A stretch of 7,082 nucleotides of DNA from Odoribacteraceae bacterium (GCA_031259905.1 JAIRKS010000235.1:1-7082), one strand, 5' to 3'. Counted from the first letter of the stretch, positions 1 through 6,655 are shown. Notes: generated by a model from the letters alone, not told the origin. Numbers and translations are program-made.

Positions 1-1301
1 GCGACATCGTTCAGGGCGGTGCAGCCGGCAAACGCCCGCTCGCCCGTCGACTCGAGGGCGTCGGGCAGCGTGACGGACGCGAGGGCGGTGCAGCCCTCGA
101 AGGCGTTGTCGGCGATAGACGTGACCTGGTCGGGGAGCATGACCGCCTCCATCTCCTTGCACCCGGCGAAGGCGCGTTCGGGGATGGAGGTCAACCTTCC
201 CGAATCAATGCTCGCGACGGTGATCCCGCCGGTATTCATGAACGCCGCGGGGGCGATGGCCTCGACTTCCAGGGGGATGATGATACAGTTGCCCGGCGTG
301 CCGGTGATCCCCGTGACGGTGTTGGAGGTCTCGTCGATATTCAACGCGGTTCTCCGGCCGACGTCGCCCTTCACCCAGATGGTCGGGAACGTGAGCGTCA
401 TTCCCGTCCCGCGCGGGATGATCTTCTTTATCCCCCTGACGAGGTCTTGCATGAATCCCAGGTTGTCGATGTTCTGCGCTTGCAGGCGGGCGAACGCTTC
501 GGGCAGTTCACCGGGCGTCATGTTCCCGTACGCGGGGATCAGCGTCTTTTTCGCTCCCTCCCTGATGAGCGACAGGTAGCGGCTCCACTCGTTCCTGACC
601 CATACCGCGTCGAAGTATTCCGCGCGCGTGCCGATGACGACCATGACCCTCGCCGAGTTGAGGGCGGCGAAGATGCACGGTTCGTACGCCTCGCCGAGTT
701 TGTTTTCGAGCGTGACGCGCGCGAAGAAGACCTTGTAACCTTCCCCCGCGAGTTCGTCGTGGAGTTCCTGGGCGATGACGCTGTCGGGCGTGCGTCGTCC
801 CTTGTCGTCGGTCTCCTTGTAACAGATGAAGACGTCGAAGGGGGCTTCGCGGTTCGAGACGTCGAGGATTCTTTCCCGTATGGCGTCTATCGTCGCCGCC
901 TCTTCCTCGTAGAGCGCCCTGGCCTCGCCCGACGCGTGGGCGATGGCCTGGCGGTAGTCCTCGTCCTCGACGACGGGGACGACGCGGGCGCGGTTGCAGG
1001 TAGGGATCCGTTCGCGGGTCCTGGGGTCTTCGACGTACTCGATCCCGTATTTGCACAGGACGATCGACCAGTAGGCTTCCGCGTCGGTGAGGTCTTCGCC
1101 CAGGAGGCTCTCGTAGATACCCGCCGCCCGGTCGTAGTCGTTCGCTCGTCGACAGGCGTTGGCCCGTTCGTAGAGGTTGGCGCGTTTCTCGCCGTTCAGT
1201 CTCGGCAGCGTGACGGTCATGCCGCAGTAGGGACATTCCCCGACGGTCATGCCGGGGGAGACGTCCAGGTTACCGCTGCATATCTTGCATTTAAATACCA
1301 T
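1..1301 (-). CDS. Zinc-ribbon / TIR-domain / BspA-type leucine-rich-repeat protein (3'-truncated by the window edge)
   Basis: The frame opens at ATG 1299-1301 and runs without a stop off the left edge, giving 433 whole codons. Residues 1-30 form a zinc ribbon with C5-x2-C8 and C23-x2-C26. Residues about 39-85 are helical and TPR-like. A TIR domain spans about 153-290, with box 1 FDVFICYKETD (155-165), a GYKVFFARVTLE strand and loop (188-199), the helix carrying E207 in YEP, the NSARVMVVIGT strand (215-225) and box 3 WVRNEWSRYL (234-243). From about 346 there are BspA-like LRR_5 repeats of roughly 23 residues, at 370-392, 393-415 and 416 onward, with the AFxGCxxLxxVxLPD pattern; more probably follow outside the window. 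Bacterial TIR domains often cleave NAD+ or make NAD-derived signals. E207 is my candidate catalytic glutamate by position, not proven. The same zinc-ribbon/TIR layout is familiar from gut Firmicutes. It is the last visible gene of the operon, 5 nt after the membrane-protein gene. A ligand-sensing role for the repeats is inference. Confidence 0.9.
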   Translation of the reverse strand, partial: MVFKCKICSGNLDVSPGMTVGECPYCGMTVTLPRLNGEKRANLYERANACRRANDYDRAAGIYESLLGEDLTDAEAYWSIVLCKYGIEYVEDPRTRERIPTCNRARVVPVVEDEDYRQAIAHASGEARALYEEEAATIDAIRERILDVSNREAPFDVFICYKETDDKGRRTPDSVIAQELHDELAGEGYKVFFARVTLENKLGEAYEPCIFAALNSARVMVVIGTRAEYFDAVWVRNEWSRYLSLIREGAKKTLIPAYGNMTPGELPEAFARLQAQNIDNLGFMQDLVRGIKKIIPRGTGMTLTFPTIWVKGDVGRRTALNIDETSNTVTGITGTPGNCIIIPLEVEAIAPAAFMNTGGITVASIDSGRLTSIPERAFAGCKEMEAVMLPDQVTSIADNAFEGCTALASVTLPDALESTGERAFAGCTALNDV

Positions 1302-1306
1302 ACGCG

Positions 1307-2005
1307 TTACTTGAGCAGGCGGCATTTCCGGTTGCGTTCCGCGAGGAGTTGTTGCAGGTTATCGCGAACGCCTCGCGCGGCGGTCGTGTTCCCGGCGTCG
1401 AGTTCGCGGCGGAGCGTGGCGATTTCGCGTTCGATATGGCTTTCGAGTGACGACAGGAGCGGGTTGCTCACGGGGTCGCTGTACCGGATGTCGTCCGAGA
1501 GTTGTTGCAGGGACTTTTTCAGGGCGTGATCGGTGACGCGTCCCGTCATGGTGTCCACCTCGGCTTGCAGGGACTTGATGTAGGAGACTTTTTCCCGCGT
1601 GGCCTCGTCGACGCGTTTGATTTCCGTGATGCCGATCTCGACGGCGATCCATCCCACGAGGCACGCGCCCAGCAGGAAGACGCCGGACGAGAGGGTTAAC
1701 CAGGGGGGCGCGTCCAGGGACATGCACGTGAACCCGGCGACGAGCTGAAGTCCAAGGTACGTCCAGGCGATGTACAGGACGGGTAGCCCGCGGAACTTGT
1801 TTTGCACGCCCGCGCGACCGAGGGCGCGGAAGCTCGCCGCGGCCGCCAGCAGTATGGCCAGGGTCGAGAAGAGGTATCCCGACCAGTAGCCAGGTCCTCT
1901 CGTGAACGGTATGGAGAACGCGAGGAGGTTGTACGCGGCGAGGATGATGGCGAGGGCTATCGCGGCGAGCGTCTTGTTTCTCGATGATGGTTTCGTTGTT
2001 GTCAT
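1307..2005 (-). CDS. Four-helix membrane protein with helical cytoplasmic tail (uncharacterised)
   Basis: This is a 232-residue protein starting at ATG 2003-2005 and ending in TAA. Four hydrophobic segments are visible at about residues 11-31, 41-60, 74-95 and 101-123. The basic N-terminus (K5, R9, K11) suggests it lies inside the cell, which also puts the C-terminus in the cytoplasm. Residues about 124-232 are charged and helical, likely coiled coil, and are interrupted by a RYSDPVS motif (174-180). I recall similar four-helix proteins with this motif beside SPFH and TIR genes in gut bacteria, but know of no assigned function. It lies 18 nt after the SPFH stop codon and 5 nt before the TIR gene, so co-transcription is very likely. 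A reasonable inference is that it anchors or gates the SPFH or TIR partner at the inner membrane. The last residues are very basic (RNRKCRLLK). Confidence 0.85.
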   Translation of the reverse strand: MTTTKPSSRNKTLAAIALAIILAAYNLLAFSIPFTRGPGYWSGYLFSTLAILLAAAASFRALGRAGVQNKFRGLPVLYIAWTYLGLQLVAGFTCMSLDAPPWLTLSSGVFLLGACLVGWIAVEIGITEIKRVDEATREKVSYIKSLQAEVDTMTGRVTDHALKKSLQQLSDDIRYSDPVSNPLLSSLESHIEREIATLRRELDAGNTTAARGVRDNLQQLLAERNRKCRLLK

Positions 2006-2023
2006 GGCGATCGGTTGTTTGGA

Positions 2024-3178
2024 TTACAGCGTGCCGAGGATGTTTTTCTTCTCCTGTTCAAACTCCTCGTCCGAGAGCACTCCCGCCTCTTTCATGATTT
2101 TCAGTTTCTCTATCTTCAGCTTGAAGGCGGCCGCGTCGCCGGTGTCTCCCGTCGCGGGGGGCGGCGGTGTCGCGGGCTGTCCCGTCGGCGTGTCCGCTGG
2201 ACGGAACGCTCCCGCGGTGATTCCGGCGACGGTCGCGCCCATGCCGCCGGCGAGTCCCCCCATCATGCCAAGCCCTATTCCCAGGTTGGAGTAGTTCCCG
2301 ACGGCTTCGTTTTGCGCGACCTTCTCCGCGACGTCGAAGCCGCGTTCTTGCTGGTAGGTGAAGCCTTCGCGCGCGCGTTTCTCGGCGAGGGCTTCGGCCT
2401 CGATGACCATCTTCCGCGCCTCGGTTTGTTGTTCGATGACGCCTACTTGCTGTCGTATTCGCGCTTCGGCAACGTCGGCATACTGTCGCAGGTGTATCTC
2501 CTTGAACTTCTCGTAGGCTCTATCGCCGTCGGGCTTCGCGATGGCGGTGACGAAGAATCGTTCGAGGGCGATCCCGTAGTCGGCGAAGTCGTCGCGCAGC
2601 CGCGCGTGGAGCATTTCGGACAGCTCCCCGATGTGCATGTCTGTTTCGAAGATGCTGATCTTCCCCTCTTGCATGACTCGCGCCAGGCGCGGTTTGACGC
2701 GTGCCTGCAGGAACGCCCTGAACGTTTGGACGAGGGTCTCCCGGTCGAACGACGTTCCCGTCCCGACGATCTTGAGCAGCAGTTTGCGCGCGTCGTCGAC
2801 GCGCAGGCTCATCTCGCCCGACGCGCCGATTTGCAGGGGGAAGCGGTAGGCGGGTTCCATGTACTGCACCTTGCTGTCCGTGCCCCATTTGACGGCCAGT
2901 TGCTCGGTCTTGTTGATGAAGTATACCTCGCAGTGGAACGGCGTGACGTCGCCCGTGGGCCTGTTCAGCAGCTTGCCGAGGAGCGGGATATTTTGCGCGT
3001 CGAGCGCGTGTCGTCCCGGCCCGAACAGGTCGAGCGCCTGCCCGTTCAGGAAGAAGATTGCCTCCTGCGTCTCGTGCACGATCAGTTGCGACCACGCGTT
3101 GAAGTCCTCCACCGGGTGTTTCCAGATGAACGTGCCGGTGTCGCCCTCGTGCTTGATGATGTGTGTTATTCCTGTCAT
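2024..3178 (-). CDS. SPFH/Band-7 domain protein with C-terminal SHOCT domain (YdjI-like)
   Basis: This 384-residue protein starts at ATG 3176-3178. Residues about 20-230 match the YdjI-type SPFH (virion-core-protein-like) family, with the early IVHETQEAIFFLNGQ stretch (33-47), then FGPGRHALD (52-60) and a KWGT (97-100) region. Residues about 230-290 form a charged helical segment of the kind that drives SPFH oligomerisation. A Gly/Met-rich patch follows (about 300-322, GLGMMGGLAGGMG), then a Pro/Thr-rich linker (about 325-346). A SHOCT domain closes the protein (about 352-384: KIEKLKIMKEAGVLSDEEFEQEKK). There is no N-terminal signal or transmembrane helix, so it is probably cytoplasmic and membrane-associated as a ring or scaffold. 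SPFH proteins assemble large oligomers at membranes, and SHOCT domains are short oligomerisation modules often found at protein ends. It is the first gene of the three-gene operon and sits behind a repeat-rich leader; no clear Bacteroidota promoter was found there. Family membership is firm, the role is not. Confidence 0.92.
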   Translation of the reverse strand: MTGITHIIKHEGDTGTFIWKHPVEDFNAWSQLIVHETQEAIFFLNGQALDLFGPGRHALDAQNIPLLGKLLNRPTGDVTPFHCEVYFINKTEQLAVKWGTDSKVQYMEPAYRFPLQIGASGEMSLRVDDARKLLLKIVGTGTSFDRETLVQTFRAFLQARVKPRLARVMQEGKISIFETDMHIGELSEMLHARLRDDFADYGIALERFFVTAIAKPDGDRAYEKFKEIHLRQYADVAEARIRQQVGVIEQQTEARKMVIEAEALAEKRAREGFTYQQERGFDVAEKVAQNEAVGNYSNLGIGLGMMGGLAGGMGATVAGITAGAFRPADTPTGQPATPPPPATGDTGDAAAFKLKIEKLKIMKEAGVLSDEEFEQEKKNILGTL

Positions 3179-3262
3179 GGCGTGTTACGGTTTACGCCGC
3201 GAATGAACAACAGGAATGTTTCGTTCGCGTTAAGAACCGGCGACGAAATGAAGAATATTCAC

Positions 3263-3328
3263 TCGTCTCGCGCGGGGACGGGAGGGTGGAATCGGGTGGC
3301 AAAACCTTCTCGTAGGGGTGCGAGACGA
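3263..3328. repeat. 9-bp inverted repeat TCGTCTCGC / GCGAGACGA
   Basis: TCGTCTCGC at 3263-3271 and its exact reverse complement at 3320-3328 flank the first direct repeat; five T residues (3329-3333) follow on the plus strand. A partial copy, CGAGACG, lies at 3379-3385. The orientation of the T-run would suit plus-strand termination, yet no plus-strand gene ends here, so it more likely has a regulatory or structural role. Confidence 0.6.
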
Positions 3329-3354
3329 TTTTTCCCGGTGGCAAAACCTTCTCG
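3295..3354. repeat. 18-bp direct repeat, two perfect copies 42 bp apart
   Basis: GGTGGCAAAACCTTCTCG occurs at 3295-3312 and again, without a mismatch, at 3337-3354. On the operon's sense strand this reads CGAGAAGGTTTTGCCACC twice. Two identical sites at 42-bp spacing (about four helical turns) in a promoter-proximal region could be operator sites for a dimeric regulator, but that is inference. Confidence 0.85.
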
Positions 3355-3379
3355 CACGCGCGCGGCTTGTTTTTGCCAC
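3338..3379. repeat. Inverted copy of the repeat core forming a possible stem-loop
   Basis: GTGGCAAAA at 3338-3346, inside the second direct repeat, is matched by its reverse complement TTTTGCCAC at 3371-3379, leaving a 24-nt loop. The same core in the first direct repeat (3296-3304) could pair with the same arm, so the transcript leader has two mutually exclusive hairpins. Confidence 0.6.
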
Positions 3380-3398
3380 GAGACGCGGGGCATTTTAT

Positions 3399-3416
3399 CC
3401 CGCGCGTGCACGCGGG
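3399..3416 (-). terminator. Weak candidate terminator hairpin after the Dna2-like gene
   Basis: CCCGCG (3399-3404) and CGCGGG (3411-3416) pair around a 6-nt loop, 20 nt past the TGA stop of the nuclease-helicase gene. The core 3403-3414 is a 12-bp perfect palindrome. The sequence that follows on the minus strand (ATAAAATG) lacks a proper T-tract, so termination would be poor or factor-dependent. Confidence 0.3.
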
Positions 3417-3436
3417 GTGGGGTCAACCTTCCCGGA

Positions 3437-6400
3437 TCACTGCAGGAAGAACGGCTCGATGAACCCGCCTTGTTCCCGGATGAAGGCGATGAGCCGGGCG
3501 TGGACGGGCGACCGGGAGAGGATGCCGGGGTTGCCGGTGATGAACAGCTGCTTCCTGGCCCGCGTGATGGCGACGTTCAGCTTGCGGTCGATGACGATCC
3601 CCTCCTCCTCGACGGTATTCGAGAGGAGCTCCAGCTGGCGCGGGTCGTTGACGCAGCAGGAATAGATGATCATGTCGCGCTGGCTTCCCTGGAAGCGTTC
3701 GACGGTATCGATCGTGACGTCGTCCGCGTCGCCCGTCTTGTTTATCTCCTGCCGGATCAGGGCGATCTGGTTCCTGTACGGGGTGATGACGCCGATGCTC
3801 GTTTCTCCCTCGCCGCCGGCGTGCGGGACGACGCGCAGGTGATTCTTCCCGCACAGCGCGCGGTACGCGGCGACGACGGCGGCGACGATGGCGGCCTCGT
3901 CGCGGTTCTGCTTGCCGGTGTCCGCGCGTGACGGGAAGAAGAGGAGGCGGCGGGTGGCGACGAGACGCTCGAGCGGGTTGCCGTCGTCGCGGCGGGGGAA
4001 GTCCACGGGGGGGCCTTCCTGCTGGTGCGGTACGGGGACGATCGTCAGGCGGTCGCCGTAGAACTCCCTCGCCGGGAAGCGGCTGATCTCCGGGTGCATC
4101 CTTCCCTGCTTGTCGAGGGAGGCGACGACGCGCGGGTCGTGCTTGTAGAGGCGATGCAGGCGCTCGAAGAGCGAGTCGCGACGGTCGATGACCCCGGCGC
4201 GCGCGGGCAGCTCGCCGGGAGCGGCCGACTCCTGGCGCGACTGCATGACGATCGCCGGCAGCTGCTTGTGGTCGCCGACGAGGATAAACTTGTCGATGGC
4301 GTTGTTCCCCTGGTGATCTTTGGCCGAGAGGATGCCGATCACTTGCGGCTCGAGGATCTGCGACGCCTCGTCGATGATCGCCACGTGAAAATGCTTGAGG
4401 AGGAAGAGCGTCGTCTTCCCCGCTATCGCGGTCGTCGTGGCGACGAAGAGGTGATGCGCGTCGATCGCGTCACGGATCTCTTTCCTCTTCTTGCACGGCG
4501 CGATGATCTTCTCGAGGAGGCGATGCCTGTACGCGGCGGCGCACGGCAGTTCCGGCCCGACGCGGACGTACGGCGGGCGGCCGTCGAGCTGCTCGAGCGT
4601 CTCGCAGATCTCGTCGACGGCGCGGTTCGTGTACGACAGCAGGAGGACGTCGAGGTTGTCCGCGCGGAACTCCTCGACCATTGCCTTCAGCGCGATGGAT
4701 GTCTTCCCCGTCCCCGGCGGCCCGACGAGGATGAAGTAATCCGCGGCTTGCTTGGCCTTGAGGACGAGGTCATCGATTCCCGCGTTGCCGTGGTGCCGCG
4801 TCAGGACGCGGGAAGTGTCCACGGACGGCGCGCGCTGGTCGAGCAGCAAGTCGCGCCGTTCCTTGTTCGCCTGCAAGAAGAGGTACAGCCCCCGGCACGC
4901 GGAGCCGGACGAGTCGAAGGCGTCGTGCTCCACGGCGTAACGGGACTGCCGGCGGAACGGCGACGGCGCGCGTTGAGCGGCACGCGGGCGGATGACGATC
5001 TCGCCGGGGGAGAGGCGCTCGATGGAGCCGCGGAAGACTTGCCGCGTGGTGACGTTGTCCGTCGCGGCGTTTCTCTCGTAGAACATCACGACGTCGCCCT
5101 CCCTGAAGTTGGGGGGACAACGCTCCTCGTCGCGCGGCGGCACGCGCAGGGTGAGCGACGGCGCGGCGGCACGCGTGGAGTCGTCACGCGCGATCTCCAG
5201 GTCGACGAGGATCTCTCCCCGTTCCTGCTTCTCGTCGAGGGAATCCCTCCACGCGGCGGCGACGCCCCGGCAAGCCTCGTCCCCGGGGCAGCCCACCCGC
5301 GCGAGGAAGCGTTCGCGCGCGACGAAGGCGTGGAAGGCGTGGAAGTACTCCCTCTCCAGCGCGCTGGCCCCCGTCAACGGGCGGCGGAACTCGTCGATCG
5401 ACGGCACGATGTACCGCTCGATGAATCGCCTGCTGCTCCAGTCGGTGATCAGCTCCGCGGGGCGCACGCGGTCGAGGTACACCCGCGACGCGGCGCCCGT
5501 GCCGTCCATCGCGATCTCCCGCTCCGCGGCGACGATCCGGTTCCTGACGTCGAGGATCTCCCGGATCTCCGCCATGACGGGCGGCACGGGGCGCAGGTTG
5601 CTCCCCGGCGCGGTGTACCTTGAATAAAGGATGTAGGTGGAGAGCTTGTCGAAGGGAAGCCCCAGCGCCTCCTGCATGACGATCTGGTAGAGGAGCGCCT
5701 GCACCCGGTGGTTCGGCTTGACCGCCGCGTGATTGCTCGCGGGGTACGGCGCGTTCCCCGACTTGAGCTCGATGACGACGGGCGGGTCCGCCTGCAGGAA
5801 GTCGAGGCGCCCCTGTATCCCCAGTCGCTCGCAGATGAAGGCGGGTTCGATCAGCCCGCGTTCGCGATAGATCCCGCGCGCCTGCAGCTCGCCCCCCGCG
5901 ACGCGGCGCAGGTTGCGGAACTGCGTCTTCATCTCCTGGAAGAACGCCCCGTCGATCCCCTCGCAGGTCGCGAAGTCCAGCGGCGCCGCCCGGAAGATCC
6001 TCTCCATGCACTCGTCGTCGTCCACCGGCACGTCCCGTTCCCGGCAGATCTCGTCGAAGAAGAGGTTGACGGCGTTCCCCAGCAGGAGCGGCGCGCGGTT
6101 CTCCCCGTGCCGGAACGCGTCCTTGAGGTAGTACAGCGGGTGCGTCCCGTACTCCTTCACGCACTCCGCGAGGGCGCTAATGTCCAGCAGGAAGTCCGGC
6201 TCCAGGATGACGAGCCCCGGCACGAGCCGACCGTCGCCCGTCACCGCGACGTCGAGCAGGTTCAGCCGGCAGCCTTCCCACAGGCTCTCGACGGTCGCCC
6301 GGAACTCCGCGTTGACGCCCGTGACGTTGCACGCGACCTCGAGCACCTCGCCCGACGGCTGCTCCTCGTCGAGGACGAAGACGCTGTCGCCCTCTCGCCG

Positions 6401-6484
6401 CTCGACGATGACCCGCGCGCGGGCGCGCTTCCCGACGGTCTCCCCGACGGTCTGCTGGTAGTGTTGTTCTTCTGTCGTGTTCAC
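3437..6484 (-). CDS. Dna2-like protein: Cas4/RecB-type PD-(D/E)XK nuclease fused to SF1 helicase
   Basis: The protein has 1015 residues. The start is GTG (6482-6484): no in-frame ATG or GTG lies between it and the tRNA hairpin, and the next internal Met is too far in. The N-terminal part carries nuclease motifs: D228 in GRLDFL, E239 and K241 in IELKSG, and Q262/Y266 in QALLY. The helicase part shows Walker A GPPGTGKT (588-595), motif Ia LLSYTNRAVDE (615-625), motif II DEAS (705-708), motif III GDHKQLP (737-743), QGRMHPEI (793-800), TIDTVERFQGSQR (924-936) and motif VI VAITRARKQL (971-980). This order matches Dna2/UPF1-type SF1 helicases with an attached Cas4-like nuclease, as commonly seen at about 1000-1150 residues in Bacteroidales. 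Expected activities are ATP-driven unwinding and cleavage of single-stranded or flapped DNA in repair or replication. I do not see the clear four-cysteine Fe-S arrangement of eukaryotic Dna2. A defence role is possible but unsupported beyond context. Confidence 0.93.
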   Translation of the reverse strand: MNTTEEQHYQQTVGETVGKRARARVIVERREGDSVFVLDEEQPSGEVLEVACNVTGVNAEFRATVESLWEGCRLNLLDVAVTGDGRLVPGLVILEPDFLLDISALAECVKEYGTHPLYYLKDAFRHGENRAPLLLGNAVNLFFDEICRERDVPVDDDECMERIFRAAPLDFATCEGIDGAFFQEMKTQFRNLRRVAGGELQARGIYRERGLIEPAFICERLGIQGRLDFLQADPPVVIELKSGNAPYPASNHAAVKPNHRVQALLYQIVMQEALGLPFDKLSTYILYSRYTAPGSNLRPVPPVMAEIREILDVRNRIVAAEREIAMDGTGAASRVYLDRVRPAELITDWSSRRFIERYIVPSIDEFRRPLTGASALEREYFHAFHAFVARERFLARVGCPGDEACRGVAAAWRDSLDEKQERGEILVDLEIARDDSTRAAAPSLTLRVPPRDEERCPPNFREGDVVMFYERNAATDNVTTRQVFRGSIERLSPGEIVIRPRAAQRAPSPFRRQSRYAVEHDAFDSSGSACRGLYLFLQANKERRDLLLDQRAPSVDTSRVLTRHHGNAGIDDLVLKAKQAADYFILVGPPGTGKTSIALKAMVEEFRADNLDVLLLSYTNRAVDEICETLEQLDGRPPYVRVGPELPCAAAYRHRLLEKIIAPCKKRKEIRDAIDAHHLFVATTTAIAGKTTLFLLKHFHVAIIDEASQILEPQVIGILSAKDHQGNNAIDKFILVGDHKQLPAIVMQSRQESAAPGELPARAGVIDRRDSLFERLHRLYKHDPRVVASLDKQGRMHPEISRFPAREFYGDRLTIVPVPHQQEGPPVDFPRRDDGNPLERLVATRRLLFFPSRADTGKQNRDEAAIVAAVVAAYRALCGKNHLRVVPHAGGEGETSIGVITPYRNQIALIRQEINKTGDADDVTIDTVERFQGSQRDMIIYSCCVNDPRQLELLSNTVEEEGIVIDRKLNVAITRARKQLFITGNPGILSRSPVHARLIAFIREQGGFIEPFFLQ

Positions 6485-6511
6485 GTGTCGTTGGTTTGAC
6501 GTGTATGTAGA

Positions 6512-6540
6512 AGACCCGCCGCGGCACGCGCGACGGGTCT
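6512..6540 (-). terminator. Strong hairpin downstream of tRNA-Arg, without a T-tract
   Basis: A 12-bp stem (6512-6523 with 6529-6540, one G-U pair in the transcript) closes a 5-nt loop directly after the tRNA 3' end. On the minus strand it is followed by TCTACATACACG, which is not a T-run. It may act as a 3' processing or partial termination signal between the tRNA and the nuclease-helicase gene, whose GTG begins 27 nt further on. Confidence 0.55.
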
Positions 6541-6542
6541 CG

Positions 6543-6614
6543 TGATCTCACCAAGAATCGAACTTGGATCTGAAGTTTAGGAAACTTCCGTTCTATCCGT
6601 TGAACTATGAGACC
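6543..6614 (-). tRNA. tRNA-Arg, anticodon CCU
   Basis: The 72-nt sequence folds into a full cloverleaf. The acceptor stem GGTCTCA/TGAGATC has one G-U pair at position 2-71. The D stem is GTTC/GAAC with loop AACGGATA, the anticodon arm is GAAGT-TTCCTAA-ACTTC, the variable loop is AGAT, and the T arm is CCAAG-TTCGATT-CTTGG, with discriminator A. The anticodon CCU reads the AGG codon. CCA is not encoded (CG follows the discriminator), so it must be added by the CCA-adding enzyme. A Bacteroidota-type promoter lies immediately upstream and a hairpin immediately downstream. Confidence 0.96.
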
Positions 6615-6625
6615 GTATTCCGCCA

Positions 6626-6655
6626 CAAAGGTAAAGAAAATTTCTACCCCCGCAA
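6626..6655 (-). promoter_or_regulatory. Bacteroidota-type promoter of the tRNA-Arg gene
   Basis: On the minus strand TACCTTTG (6626-6633) fits the -7 consensus TAnnTTTG exactly, and TTG (6653-6655) is the -33 element, with a 19-nt spacer. The -7 box ends 11 nt before the mature tRNA 5' end, leaving a short leader for RNase P. The match and position are what is expected of the primary sigma factor (sigma-ABfr type) of this phylum. Confidence 0.85.

Larger units (their letters stand above)
3179..3436. other. 258-bp intergenic region upstream of the SPFH-TIR operon
   Basis: This spacer separates the stop codon of the Dna2-like gene from the SPFH start. It holds no plausible gene. It contains an 18-bp direct repeat, a shared 9-bp inverted element, a second 9-bp inverted repeat followed by five T on the plus strand, and a GC-rich hairpin close to the upstream stop. 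I searched the minus strand for TAnnTTTG and found no convincing match, so the operon promoter remains unplaced; it should lie here unless the operon is read through from the helicase gene. Confidence 0.7.

Noticed and set aside
508..1236. 242-codon minus-strand open frame inside the TIR gene
   Set aside because: Arg/Pro-rich out-of-frame reading of the TIR gene; the correct frame shows the TIR boxes and zinc ribbon.
447..1529. 360-codon plus-strand open frame opposite the TIR gene
   Set aside because: It is antisense to the TIR and zinc-ribbon coding sequence, overlaps two minus-strand genes and shows no domain.
3295..3379. Short CRISPR-like array
   Set aside because: Only two direct copies of 18 bp with a 24-bp gap and one inverted core; too few and too short for a CRISPR array, and no cas genes are present. 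The Cas4-like nuclease fold alone is part of a Dna2-type protein.
2015..3931. 638-codon plus-strand open frame spanning the SPFH gene and the end of the helicase gene
   Set aside because: It runs antisense to two well-supported genes and across their intergenic region, has low-complexity Arg/Asp/Val-rich composition with no recognisable domain, and is typical of shadow frames in GC-rich DNA.
4025..5623. 532-codon plus-strand open frame opposite the helicase gene
   Set aside because: It is antisense to clear helicase motifs, biased to Arg, Val, Asp and Glu, with no domain. Shadow frame.
6543..6614. tRNA-Arg as an attachment site of an integrated element
   Set aside because: No repeat of the tRNA 3' end and no integrase gene is present in the window, so integration cannot be supported.
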